From NCBI RefSeq assembly GCF_001613065.1, contig NZ_BDBQ01000054.1, positions 49,972 through 113,971 of the forward strand: a stretch of DNA of 64,000 nt. The letters run 5' to 3'. Under the pieces are notes generated by a model. It did no database searches and was not told where the DNA came from. It saw nothing but the letters and a program-made list of their open reading frames with translations. Origin of the DNA: Nocardia miyunensis NBRC 108239. Lineage in GTDB: Bacteria; Actinomycetota; Actinomycetes; Mycobacteriales; Mycobacteriaceae. The stretch's first letter is position 1, and each line of letters starts with the position of its first letter. This document shows, one piece after another, positions 52,049-61,238 of this stretch. A program made the position numbers and the translations under genes.

Positions 52049-53389
52049 TCACTCGGCTGCTCCCACAACACCCGGGATCCCGGCCTCCGACCGCGTGGCG
52101 GGCACCGTCGGCTCCGATGCGTCGGCGCCGAGCACCGTGTTCCTGGCCGAAGCCACGGCCAACAGACTGACCGCGCAGACTCCACCGATCAGCACGGCGA
52201 CCGCGATCGAGGTGCCGAACCGTGCGTACAGCGATTCGGCCAGCAACGGAACCAGACCGCCACCGACGATCGACCCGATCTGATAGCACAGCGACGACCC
52301 GCTGTATCGCACCCCCGCGGGGAACATCCGGGCGAGCATCGCCGGCTGGGCGCCGTTGATGAGCGAATTCGCCACCGCGATGAGCAGCAGTCCGAGCGCG
52401 ACGAGCGGCACGACCGCGGTGTTCACCAGGGCGAACATCGGTAGCACCAGCACGATCGCCAGACCCGCACCGGTGAGGTAGATCGGCCTGCACCCGAACC
52501 GGTCACTGATGCGCCCACCGATGAGCATGAAGGCGATCCACGGCACGCTGATCGACACGCTGATCCACAACATCGTGCCGGCCGCCATGCCCAGCCGATG
52601 AGTTCCGTAGCTGACCATGTACACCGAGATGAAGGTGCCGAGAGTCGGTCCGGCGAACGACAGCAGGCTGCCCGCGACCACCTGTCGCGGAGACCCGCGC
52701 AGGAGTTCGACGAACGGGACACGAGCGATCTTCCTGGCCTGCTGCGCCTGGTCGAACTCTGCTGTCTCCGTGATGGATTTGCGTACGACCAGGCCGATGA
52801 CGATCAGCACCGAACTCAGCAGGAAGGGGATGCGCCACCCCCAGGAGTGCAACGCTTCGGCCGGGAGCACGGCCGCGATCACCAGGAATACCGCTTGCGA
52901 CAACAAGGCGCCCGAGGGAATGCCGATCTGGGGAAACACACCGAAGAGCGCGCGTCGATTCGGAGGCGCGTGCTCGACCGCGATGAGCACCGCACCACCC
53001 CACTCCCCGCCGACTCCCACACCTTGCAGTAATCGCAAGGCGACGAGCAGGATCGGCGCCCATACCCCGATCGTCGCGAAGGTCGGCAGGAAGCCGATCG
53101 CGGTGGTCGCCGTGCCCATCGTCAGTAGCGATACCACCAACATCTTCTTGCGGCCGACCCGGTCGCCGAAGTGCCCCATGACGAGTGCGCCGAGCGGCCG
53201 AGCCACGAACCCCACCGCGAAGGTCGCCAGCGCCGCGAGAGTTCCGCCTACCTGCGAGAAGCTGGGAAAGAACTGTTCCCGGAACACCAGTGCCGCGGCT
53301 AGTCCGTAGATATTGAAGTCGTACCACTCGACCACGCTGCCGATGAAGCTGGCCAACACGACCTTGCCGGGGCTGTTTGTGGTGTTCAT
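52049..53389 (-). CDS. MFS transporter, metabolite:H+ symporter type
   Basis: A 446-residue membrane protein with about 12 segments. It begins ASFIGSVVEWYDFNIYGLAA, the signature of the metabolite:proton symporter group, and has motif A as GHFGDRVGRKKMLV. GGAGGAG lies 8 nt before ATG 53389. It is divergent from the LigM-type operon, and the same operator type lies next to both starts. It probably imports the methoxylated acid that the operon demethylates. Confidence 0.9.
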   Translation of the reverse strand: MNTTNSPGKVVLASFIGSVVEWYDFNIYGLAAALVFREQFFPSFSQVGGTLAALATFAVGFVARPLGALVMGHFGDRVGRKKMLVVSLLTMGTATTAIGFLPTFATIGVWAPILLVALRLLQGVGVGGEWGGAVLIAVEHAPPNRRALFGVFPQIGIPSGALLSQAVFLVIAAVLPAEALHSWGWRIPFLLSSVLIVIGLVVRKSITETAEFDQAQQARKIARVPFVELLRGSPRQVVAGSLLSFAGPTLGTFISVYMVSYGTHRLGMAAGTMLWISVSISVPWIAFMLIGGRISDRFGCRPIYLTGAGLAIVLVLPMFALVNTAVVPLVALGLLLIAVANSLINGAQPAMLARMFPAGVRYSGSSLCYQIGSIVGGGLVPLLAESLYARFGTSIAVAVLIGGVCAVSLLAVASARNTVLGADASEPTVPATRSEAGIPGVVGAAE

Positions 53390-53411
53390 CTATCACTCCT
53401 CCTCGAGTGGC

Positions 53412-53426
53412 GTCTGTCACGCAGAC
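53412..53426. promoter_or_regulatory. Operator copy 1 (GTCTG-N5-CAGAC)
   Basis: GTCTG-TCACG-CAGAC is a 15-bp inverted repeat 23 nt upstream of the symporter ATG. The same core recurs at 53527-53543 on the side of the LigM-like gene, with the spacer differing at two positions. Confidence 0.6.
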
Positions 53427-53526
53427 TAATATCCTGTGATGCAGAACACCAGACCCGAAGAGCAATCCAGTGCAATCCCATTGGCTCGAGCCATCGGCAG
53501 TGTTATGTTCCGTATGGCAGTCCTGC

Positions 53527-53543
53527 TGTCTGTCATACAGACA
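53527..53543. promoter_or_regulatory. Operator copy 2 (TGTCTG-N5-CAGACA)
   Basis: TGTCTG-TCATA-CAGACA is a 17-bp inverted repeat 80 nt upstream of the LigM-like start. It shares core and spacing with the copy at 53412-53426. The inner GT-N3-AC symmetry resembles sites of GntR-type regulators; the only local regulator is the IclR protein at 56795. Confidence 0.62.
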
Positions 53544-53622
53544 CTCTTTGCGGCGACGGTCGGACGACGGTCCGTGGATCGACCGAGCGCCGATGCGCAC
53601 ACCCCAGCGAGAGGTGACATCG

Positions 53623-54981
53623 ATGTCCGAGACGAGCGTGGAACAGGGAATCCAGCAGGCAGGCGGGGCGGTGCCGCTGCTGCGGAACTCCACGATCCGC
53701 CCCCATACCTTCCCGGTGACCGCGGAGTTCACCAACTGGCGCACCGAGCAACGCGCCTGGCGAGATGCCTGCGCGCTGCTGGATCAGTCACACCACATGA
53801 CCGATCTCTACATCACCGGGCCCGACGCCCATCGCCTGCTGTCCGACCTGGCCATCAACAGCTTCGCGAACTTCGGCCCCGGTAAGGCGAAGCAGTACGT
53901 CGCGGTGAACCACGAGGGATATCTGATCGGCGACGCCGTGCTCTTCCACCTGGAGGAACAGCACTTCGACCTCGTCGGCCACCCCATGGTGCTCGACTGG
54001 GTGCAATACAACCTCGAGATCGGCGACTACAACGCCACCACCGAGCGCGACGACAACTCCTTCGACCGCGTATCCGGTCCCCCGCGTGTCTACCGCTACG
54101 AACTCCAGGGTCCGACCGCCGCGGCGCTGATGGAAAAACTCACCGGTGCACCCTTGCCCGACGTGAAGTTCTTCAACATGGCCACCTTCACGATCGGTGG
54201 ACACACGGTCCGGGGGCTGCGACACGGCATGGCGGGACAGCCCGGCTTCGAGCTGTTCGGCCCGTGGGACGAGGGCGAGAAGGTGCGCGAGGCCATCCTC
54301 GCGGTCGGCGACGAATTCGGCCTCGTCCGCGTCGGCGCCAAGGCGTACTCCGCGGCCAACCTCGAGTCGGCCTGGATCCCCGCCCCGCTGCCCGCGATCT
54401 TCTCCGGGGAGAAGTTGCGGGAGTACCGGGAATGGCTCCCGCTCTCGGCGGCAGGCTCGCTCGGCGGCTCGATGGACTCCGCGAACATCGAGGACTACTA
54501 CGTGACGCCCTACGACGTCGGGTACGGCCGTCTGGCGTCCTTCGACCACGATTTCGTGGGACGCGAAGCCTTACAAGGGTTCTCGGAGAACCCCCGGCGC
54601 GAGAAGGTCACGCTGGTGTGGAACTCCGACGACGTCACCGAGGCGATCGGCTCCCTCTACCGGCCCGGTGTACCGGCGAAATACATCGAGATCCCGAAGG
54701 CACGCTACGCCTTGCACCAGAGCGACCAGGTGCTGCACAACGGCGAACTCGTCGGCATCTCCATGGATGCCGGATACCTTGCCAACGAACACCTCATGGT
54801 GTCGCTGGCAACCATCGATCTCGAGCACAGCCGCCCCGGTACCGAGCTCACGCTGCTCTGGGGGGAAAGCCCGAACTCGACCAAACCACTGGTCGAACCG
54901 CACGCGCAGCGAGAAATTCGGGTGACGGTCCAGCCCGCCCCGTACGTCCGGTACGCGCGAGAAAACTACCGGACGCGATGA
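53623..54981 (+). CDS. Tetrahydrofolate-dependent O-demethylase, LigM/DesA-like (GcvT family)
   Basis: A 452-residue protein of the aminomethyltransferase fold. Its N-terminal LLRNSTIRPHTFPVTAEFTNW and WRTEQRAWRDACALLDQSHH, mid-chain LRHGMAGQPGFELFGPW, and GGSMDSANIEDYYVTPYDVGYG match the vanillate/syringate O-demethylases LigM and DesA segment by segment as I recall them. These move an aryl O-methyl group to THF, giving 5-methyl-THF. ATG 53623 follows GAGAGGTG by 7 nt. It overlaps the MetF gene by 4 nt. The methoxylated substrate cannot be told from sequence; DMSP or betaine demethylases are more distant relatives. Confidence 0.87.
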   Translation: MSETSVEQGIQQAGGAVPLLRNSTIRPHTFPVTAEFTNWRTEQRAWRDACALLDQSHHMTDLYITGPDAHRLLSDLAINSFANFGPGKAKQYVAVNHEGYLIGDAVLFHLEEQHFDLVGHPMVLDWVQYNLEIGDYNATTERDDNSFDRVSGPPRVYRYELQGPTAAALMEKLTGAPLPDVKFFNMATFTIGGHTVRGLRHGMAGQPGFELFGPWDEGEKVREAILAVGDEFGLVRVGAKAYSAANLESAWIPAPLPAIFSGEKLREYREWLPLSAAGSLGGSMDSANIEDYYVTPYDVGYGRLASFDHDFVGREALQGFSENPRREKVTLVWNSDDVTEAIGSLYRPGVPAKYIEIPKARYALHQSDQVLHNGELVGISMDAGYLANEHLMVSLATIDLEHSRPGTELTLLWGESPNSTKPLVEPHAQREIRVTVQPAPYVRYARENYRTR

Positions 54982-55847
54982 CGACGCGGACCAACCCACC
55001 GCCCCACAGGCACACATCTCGTTCGGCGTCGAAGGTTCTCCGCAATATCAGCTACGAGATCATGCCGTTTCGCAGGACCGAAGAGGCAGTTCTCGAACAC
55101 GTGCCGACAGATGTCCCCCTGACCATCACAGTGACAGAATCGAAGGGAGTCGACGCGACCGTCGATCTGGCCACAAGGTTGTCCACGCAGGGTTACCGAG
55201 TGGCGCCACATCTGGCGGCACGCCTGATCGAAGACCGTGCGCACGCCGACGGCCTGCTCGCGCGACTCGCCGACGCGGGCGTCGAGCGGTTGTTCATCAT
55301 CGGCGGTGACGCGCCGACTCCAGCGGGAAAGTTCACCGCGGCCGCGGACCTGCTCCGAGTGATCGAGCAGGACAGCCGATTCCGTTCGATCGGAATCGGC
55401 GGGTACCCCGAGGGGCATGCGCACATCGGCGAGGACGCGCTGTGGACGGCCCTGGCGGACAAGGCCCCGATGGCCTCCGAACTCATCACGCAGATCTGCT
55501 TCGACGAGAAGACCACCGTGGACTGGGCGCGCGCAGTTCATCGCGCGCATCCCGAACTCGAAGTCCGCGTGGGTGTTCCAGCGCCGGTGAGCAAGCAGAA
55601 GCTGGTACGGATATCGGCGGGGATCGGACTCGGGCAGTCCGCCCGCTTTCTGCAAAAGCAGCAGAATGTGGTCTGGCGGCTGATGCGACCCGGCGGATAC
55701 CGCCCCGACAAACTGCTGCGAGCCTTGACGCCGCACCTGTGCTCGCCGGATCTCAACATCGGCGGAATTCACCTTTTCACGTTCAATGAACTCGAGCGGA
55801 CCGAGAAGTGGCGACAGGCTCTGCTCGCCCGGCTCGGTGACGGATAG
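54978..55847 (+). CDS. Methylenetetrahydrofolate reductase family protein
   Basis: A 289-residue TIM-barrel flavoprotein of the MetF family. ISYEIMPFR at the start, VAPHLAAR (folate/FAD loop) mid-chain and LFIIGGDAP are recognisable. Here it would run in reverse, oxidising the 5-methyl-THF made by the LigM-like enzyme to methylene-THF. Its ATG overlaps the previous stop (ATGA), so the two are coupled. It is short compared with enteric MetF but within the bacterial range. Confidence 0.86.
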   Translation: MTTRTNPPPHRHTSRSASKVLRNISYEIMPFRRTEEAVLEHVPTDVPLTITVTESKGVDATVDLATRLSTQGYRVAPHLAARLIEDRAHADGLLARLADAGVERLFIIGGDAPTPAGKFTAAADLLRVIEQDSRFRSIGIGGYPEGHAHIGEDALWTALADKAPMASELITQICFDEKTTVDWARAVHRAHPELEVRVGVPAPVSKQKLVRISAGIGLGQSARFLQKQQNVVWRLMRPGGYRPDKLLRALTPHLCSPDLNIGGIHLFTFNELERTEKWRQALLARLGDG

Positions 55848-55868
55848 AGCACCCGAACAGGACAGCAC

Positions 55869-56765
55869 ATGGAATCGTTGCCAAGCCACAGCTCCGGAAC
55901 ATGTCACCACTCCGGTGACCAAGGCCGGCTTCTCGTGTTCGGTGCGGACGGACCGGGGATCGTCGCGGAAGTATCGGCCATACTCGCCGGCCACGGGGCG
56001 AATATCGTTTCACTGGACCAACATTCGACCGGACTGCAAGGCGGCCGATTCTTCCAGCGAGCGGTGTTCCATCTGGCCGGGCTCGACACCGCGCGAGCAG
56101 CACTCGAAGCGGATCTGCACCGTCGTCTCACCGAACGCTTCGGCCTGGAATGGTCGCTCATCGACGCGGCGATACCGAAGCGGGTGGCGCTGTTCGCGTC
56201 CAAACTGGACCACTGCCTGCTCGAATTACTGTGGCGACACCGGCGCGGCGAATTACCGATGGAACTGGTCCGCGTCGTGTCCAACCACGCGGACCTGGCC
56301 TGGGTTTCGGACCGTTTCGATGTGCCGTTCACCCACATTCCGGTCGAGAAGGGCAATAAGCAACAGGCCGAAGCGGCACAGCTGGAATTACTGAAGGGCG
56401 AGGTGGACCTGCTGGTTCTCGCACGCTATATGCAGATCCTGTCCGGCGACTTTCTTTCCGCGATCGGTATACCGGTCATCAACATTCACCACTCGTTCCT
56501 GCCCGCGTTCATCGGCGCGGCGCCCTACCACAAGGCGAAGAAGCGCGGCGTGAAACTGATCGGCGCGACCGCTCATTTCGTCACCCCCGACCTCGACGAA
56601 GGCCCGATCATCGAGCAGGACGTCGTCCGGGTCGACCACACCGACACCACCGCCGACCTCGCCCGCAAGGGTGCGGATGCCGAGAAACTGGTGCTGGCCA
56701 AGGCGGTGAAGGCGTTCTGCGAAGACCGCATCATGCGCGACGGCCAGACGACAGTGGTGTTCTGA
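55869..56765 (+). CDS. purU: Formyltetrahydrofolate deformylase
   Basis: A 298-residue protein with an N-terminal ACT domain (LLVFGADGPGIVAEVSAILA, about 21-40) and a formyltransferase domain. The catalytic triad is visible: Asn205 and His207 in NIHHSFLP, and Asp243 in DLDEGPII. It hydrolyses 10-formyl-THF to formate and THF. It lies 21 nt after the MetF gene, so it closes the one-carbon route by regenerating free THF. The dehydrogenase/cyclohydrolase step (FolD) is not encoded here and must come from elsewhere. Confidence 0.93.
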   Translation: MESLPSHSSGTCHHSGDQGRLLVFGADGPGIVAEVSAILAGHGANIVSLDQHSTGLQGGRFFQRAVFHLAGLDTARAALEADLHRRLTERFGLEWSLIDAAIPKRVALFASKLDHCLLELLWRHRRGELPMELVRVVSNHADLAWVSDRFDVPFTHIPVEKGNKQQAEAAQLELLKGEVDLLVLARYMQILSGDFLSAIGIPVINIHHSFLPAFIGAAPYHKAKKRGVKLIGATAHFVTPDLDEGPIIEQDVVRVDHTDTTADLARKGADAEKLVLAKAVKAFCEDRIMRDGQTTVVF

Positions 56766-56794
56766 TGCAACCTCGGAGGTGAGAACCTGTACCC

Positions 56795-57613
56795 GTGACC
56801 ACATGGACTGACCGTCTGGGCGAACTGACCGAACCGTCCGATCGGGTCGCGCCCGCGTACCCGATCGCCTCGGTCGACAACACCCTGCGCATCCTGTTGT
56901 TGTTGCGCGACCGCGGTCGCCTCACCCTCAATGACGTCGCCGCCGAGTTGGGCATCGCGCGTTCGAGTTCGCACCGGCTGATGGCCATGCTCACCTATTA
57001 CGACTTCGTACGCCAGGACCCGCTCGACCGTTCCTTCCATATCGGGCCCGCCGTGATCGATATCGGCCTCACGGCGGCACGCACACTGGACATCCGGGCG
57101 CTCGCGCGACCGATCCTCAACAGGCTGGCCGAATCGACGGGCATGACCGCACATCTCGTGCTGCCCCGAGGCCGGACCGTCCTGTTCACCGACGGCGTGG
57201 AAAGCCAGCGCACGATCCGCGCCGCACTGCGCACCGGGAGCACGCTTCCGGCTCATGTGAGCAGTGCGGGTAAAGCGTTGCTCGCGACGCTGTCCGACCA
57301 GCAGTTGCGTGAGCTGTACACGGGCAATCCCCCGGAATCACCCACCGACAGATCGATATCCTCGGTCAACGCCTTGCTGACCGAGGTCGGTCGAATTCGG
57401 CGGGTGGGCTACGCGGTCAACCGCGGCGAGAGCGAGATCGGTGTCCTCGCCATGGGTGTCGCCTGCCTCGTCCCCAACGCCGACCTCGTCGCGGGCCTGT
57501 CCGTCTCGGGCGCCGAATCCACGATCGACGAGACATGGGAGCACCGCACAGCCCAATTGCTCCGCGAGTCCGCCACCGAGCTCGTCACCCGGATACAGAC
57601 CTACCAGGTGTAG
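56795..57613 (+). CDS. IclR-family transcriptional regulator
   Basis: A 272-residue regulator. Winged helix-turn-helix RILLLLRDRGRLTLNDVAAE and LGIARSSSHRLMAML (about 29-66), then an effector-binding GAF-like domain with HVSSAGKALLATLSDQQL. The start is GTG 56795, with GGAGGTGAG about 11 nt upstream. It is 29 nt after purU and in the same direction. It is the likely local regulator of the demethylation operon and the symporter. IclR proteins often respond to aromatic acids. Confidence 0.9.
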   Translation: MTTWTDRLGELTEPSDRVAPAYPIASVDNTLRILLLLRDRGRLTLNDVAAELGIARSSSHRLMAMLTYYDFVRQDPLDRSFHIGPAVIDIGLTAARTLDIRALARPILNRLAESTGMTAHLVLPRGRTVLFTDGVESQRTIRAALRTGSTLPAHVSSAGKALLATLSDQQLRELYTGNPPESPTDRSISSVNALLTEVGRIRRVGYAVNRGESEIGVLAMGVACLVPNADLVAGLSVSGAESTIDETWEHRTAQLLRESATELVTRIQTYQV

Positions 57614-57617
57614 CAAC

Positions 57618-57632
57618 CGGCCGCTGCGGCCG
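57618..57632. terminator. Weak hairpin after the IclR gene
   Basis: CGGCCG-CTG-CGGCCG directly after the IclR stop codon could end the operon. It is short and has no T-run. Confidence 0.3.
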
Positions 57633-57757
57633 ACCCGGGAGCCGGTACGCGAGCGAATCGAGATCCTCCGCGACGGAACTTGGGGATACGCTGGGCATTG
57701 ATGGAAACCAAAGCGTGTGCCCCAGCCCGGACGTGCTGATAAGACGGCCCGCAGCTG

Positions 57758-60700
57758 ATGAGCCAGGAGGATCCGTTCCGGACCCTGCGTGATCTGCCCG
57801 CACCGGTCACAGACGAACTGAGCGCGGCCGGGTTCACCGATGCCCAGGAGATCGGGCGAGGCGGTTTCGGCGTGGTCTATCGCTGCACCCAGGCCGAGCT
57901 GGACCGGACGGTCGCGGTGAAGATCCTGACCGCCGAGCTCGACGCGACCAATCGCGCCCGGTTCTTCCGGGAGCAGCAGGCGATGGGCCAGCTGACCGGG
58001 CACCCGAACATCGTCACCGTGCTGCAGGTGGGAGTCACGGCCGGCGGACGGCCCTATCTGGTGATGCCGTATCACCCGCTGGACTCACTCGAGGCACGGA
58101 TCCGCAAGAACGGTCCGCTGCCGACGGAGACCGCGTTGTGGATCGGGGTCAAGATCGCCGGGGCGCTGGATACCGTCCACCACCTCGGCATCGTGCATCG
58201 CGACGTGAAGCCGGGAAACATCCTGCTCACCGATTACGGCGAACCCGCGCTGACCGACTTCGGCATCGCGCGCATCCCCGGGGGCTTCCAGACGGACGCG
58301 GGCATGTTGACCGGCTCGCCGGCCTTCACCGCCCCCGAGGTGCTCGAGGGCGAGACGCCCACCGCCGCCGCGGACGTCTACGGCCTGGGCGCGACCCTGT
58401 TCTGCGCGTTGACCGGCCACGCGGCCTTCGAACGGCGCAGCGGCGAGAACGTGGTCACCCAATTCCTGCGGATCACCAGCCAGCCGGTGCCGGATCTACG
58501 CGAGAGCAGCATCGACGACGACGTGGCCGCGCTAGTGGCGACCGCGATGACCCGCGCTCCCGCTGGTCGGCCCACGGCCGCGGCCCTGGGCGAGACGATC
58601 CGGCAGGCCCAACGCCACCACGGATTCGCGGTCGACGCCATGGCACTGCACACCGAACCTCGCGAGCGCCGGGACCGCAAGCCCGCCGCGCGCAATTGGT
58701 CGCCACCGCCTCCGGCAGCACGGGCACAGAGCGCCGGCAGCCTGCCGCTGGAGTTGACCAGTTTCATCAACCGCCGCACCGAGGTGGCAGAGGCGAGGAA
58801 TCTGCTCACCTCGACCCGGTTGCTCACGTTGGCCGGGGTCGGCGGGGTCGGCAAGACCCGGCTGGCGCTGCGGGTCGCGACGGCCGCGCGCCGGGAGTTC
58901 GCCGACGGCGTGTGGTTCGTCGAGTTCGCCGACGTGTCCGACCCGTCGCTGCTGGTCGATGTGGTCGCAGTCACGCTCGGACTGCGCGACGAACCATCCC
59001 GATCGCTACAGGAGGTGGTCGTCGAGTACCTGTCCACCAGACAGTCGCTGCTGGTATTGGACAACTGCGAACAGGTGGTGGCGGCCGTGGCCGCACTGGT
59101 CGAGACCCTGCTGCAGGACTGTCCGGACCTGCGTGTCCTGGCTACCAGCCGCGAACCACTCGACATCGCCGGTGAATCGGTGCTGCGGGTGTCGCCGCTG
59201 ACTGCTCCGGCCACCGACCGCAAGCCGTCGCCGCGGAGCCTGCCGCGCTACGACGCGGTCACGCTGTTCACCGAGCGCGCGGCCGCGGTCGTGCCAGGGT
59301 TCGAGCCAACCGACGACAACAAATCCACCATCGCCCGCATCTGCGCCCGGCTCGACGGGCTGCCACTGGCGATCGAACTCGCCGCCGCGCGCATGCGCAC
59401 GATGTCGCCCGAACAGATTCTGCAACGCCTCGACGACCGCTACTCGTTGCTCACCCGCGCCAGCCGCACCGCACCGCACCGCCAGCAGACCTTGCGCTGG
59501 TGCATCGACTGGAGCTACCAGCTGTGTACTCCCGTCGAGCAACAACTGTGGGCCCGGCTTTCGGTCTTCAGCGGTCGCTTCGAACTCGACGCCGCCGAAC
59601 AGATCTGCGGTGCGGGCCTGACTCCCGGCGCTCCCCTCGACGCGCTGTCCTCACTGGTCGACAAGTCGGTCGTGATCCGCGAGGAATCCCGCACCGTGGT
59701 GCGGTTCCGCATGCTCGACACAGTGCGCGACTACGGCCGGGACAAGCTTCAAGAGTCCAACCAGGACCAGCGGTGGCGGCGCCGGCACTGCGAGTGGTAT
59801 CAGCGGTTGGTCCTCGACGCGGAGGCCGAGTGGATGAGCGACCGGCAGCCCTACTGGATCGCCAGGCTCGAGCGCGAACTCGCGAACCTGCGCGACGCGT
59901 TCGAGTACAGCCTGGCGCAGGACAGCGAGGAGGCAGCCGGAGCCAGGCTGCGGACCGCCGCCGCACTGCTGTGGTTCTCGATCTTCCGGGGTCTGTACAG
60001 CGAATTCCGACGCTGGATAGAACGCGCGATCGCGCACCCTGCCCAAGGGCCGGTACCGGACCGCGTCAAGGCGCTGAACGCGGGCTGCGTTCTGGCGTCC
60101 ATGCAGAGCGATCTGCCGACCGCGGCCGACCTCGCGCGGCAAGCGCGTGTGCTCACCGAACAGGCTCCCACTCCGATGAACCAGGCGCTGACCGCTTACG
60201 CCGAGGGCCACGTGGCGCTTTATCGCCATGAGCACGCCCTCGCGTCCCGCTACTTCGAACGCACCATCGAGCTGCTCGGCTCGAACCGGCAGGAAACGCT
60301 GTACATCGCCTGTTCGATCCTGCTCGGTTGGGTGCATGAACTGACCGATGATCACAAGCGCGCGATCGAGTGCTACGAGAAAGTAGTGCCGATCACCGAG
60401 GCGTGCGGCGAGACGCTCTTCCAGTCGTCGGCGTTGTGGGCCATGGGCGTTTCCGAGTGGGCACAGGGCGGGCGGTCCCGGGCAGTGGAGTTGCTCGAAA
60501 ATTCGCTTCGCGTCAACGGGCGAATCCGCAGCCCGCTCATCACCGCGGCGGATCTCGAGGCGCTGGCATGGATCGCCCGAGCCGACGGTGATGCCGAGCG
60601 CGCGGCCATCCTGCTGGGAGCCGTGCAAGAGATAGACCGGTCCATGGGCACCGTGGCGACCCTGCCGCTGGTGCCGCGCAATCACGAGGAATGTGTCCGG

Positions 60701-61054
60701 CTCGCGCGCGCCGCCCTGGGAGAACGCCGATACGATTCGGCCATTCGGCGCGGCCGCGCGATGGACATGAGCGAAGCCATAGCCTATGCACTCGGCGAGC
60801 GGCCCGCCGCCGCACCGCCCGAACCGGGCCCGTCGACACCTCTGACCAAGCGCGAGCAGCAGGTCGCGAACCTCATCGCCCGAGGCCTCACCAACAAGCA
60901 GATAGCCACCGAACTGGTGATCTCCCTACGGACCGCCCAGGGCCACGTCGAGCACATCCTCAGCAAACTCGGATTCACCTCCCGCGCCCAGGTCGCAGCC
61001 TGGATCACCGAGGGAAGCGATGAATCCGACGATGGTCCCGACCCGATTCGCTGA
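57758..61054 (+). CDS. Ser/Thr protein kinase - STAND ATPase - LuxR HTH regulator (PknK-like)
   Basis: The 1098 residues hold a Hanks-type kinase (about 25-290: GRGGFGVV, Lys55, HRD Asp149, Asn154, DFG Asp167, APE 192-194). A Pro-rich linker, an NB-ARC-like ATPase (GVGGVGKTRLALRVATAARR; LLVLDNCEQVV), a TPR-like region, and a C-terminal LuxR HTH (LTKREQQVANLIARGLTNKQ) follow. The plan resembles mycobacterial PknK. It links signal-dependent phosphorylation to transcription. No membrane segment is seen. It is the intact paralog of the truncated gene at 48962 and of the kinase-less gene at 41384. The start lacks a strong ribosome site. Confidence 0.92.
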   Translation: MSQEDPFRTLRDLPAPVTDELSAAGFTDAQEIGRGGFGVVYRCTQAELDRTVAVKILTAELDATNRARFFREQQAMGQLTGHPNIVTVLQVGVTAGGRPYLVMPYHPLDSLEARIRKNGPLPTETALWIGVKIAGALDTVHHLGIVHRDVKPGNILLTDYGEPALTDFGIARIPGGFQTDAGMLTGSPAFTAPEVLEGETPTAAADVYGLGATLFCALTGHAAFERRSGENVVTQFLRITSQPVPDLRESSIDDDVAALVATAMTRAPAGRPTAAALGETIRQAQRHHGFAVDAMALHTEPRERRDRKPAARNWSPPPPAARAQSAGSLPLELTSFINRRTEVAEARNLLTSTRLLTLAGVGGVGKTRLALRVATAARREFADGVWFVEFADVSDPSLLVDVVAVTLGLRDEPSRSLQEVVVEYLSTRQSLLVLDNCEQVVAAVAALVETLLQDCPDLRVLATSREPLDIAGESVLRVSPLTAPATDRKPSPRSLPRYDAVTLFTERAAAVVPGFEPTDDNKSTIARICARLDGLPLAIELAAARMRTMSPEQILQRLDDRYSLLTRASRTAPHRQQTLRWCIDWSYQLCTPVEQQLWARLSVFSGRFELDAAEQICGAGLTPGAPLDALSSLVDKSVVIREESRTVVRFRMLDTVRDYGRDKLQESNQDQRWRRRHCEWYQRLVLDAEAEWMSDRQPYWIARLERELANLRDAFEYSLAQDSEEAAGARLRTAAALLWFSIFRGLYSEFRRWIERAIAHPAQGPVPDRVKALNAGCVLASMQSDLPTAADLARQARVLTEQAPTPMNQALTAYAEGHVALYRHEHALASRYFERTIELLGSNRQETLYIACSILLGWVHELTDDHKRAIECYEKVVPITEACGETLFQSSALWAMGVSEWAQGGRSRAVELLENSLRVNGRIRSPLITAADLEALAWIARADGDAERAAILLGAVQEIDRSMGTVATLPLVPRNHEECVRLARAALGERRYDSAIRRGRAMDMSEAIAYALGERPAAAPPEPGPSTPLTKREQQVANLIARGLTNKQIATELVISLRTAQGHVEHILSKLGFTSRAQVAAWITEGSDESDDGPDPIR

Positions 61055-61238
61055 ATCTCCGGACGATCCGAAACGACCGCTGACCGCAGTCCGCGCGGCA
61101 CCGTCAGTGGCCGCGCCGGCCGATCACGACACGATGTGCCCTCACCGATCGGGGAACCGAGGTTCGTGCCGTGAGCTTTCAACCCCGCACTTCCTCGAAA
61201 CGGATTGCGTCGGTGGATCCTTCGGAGAGAATCGACCG

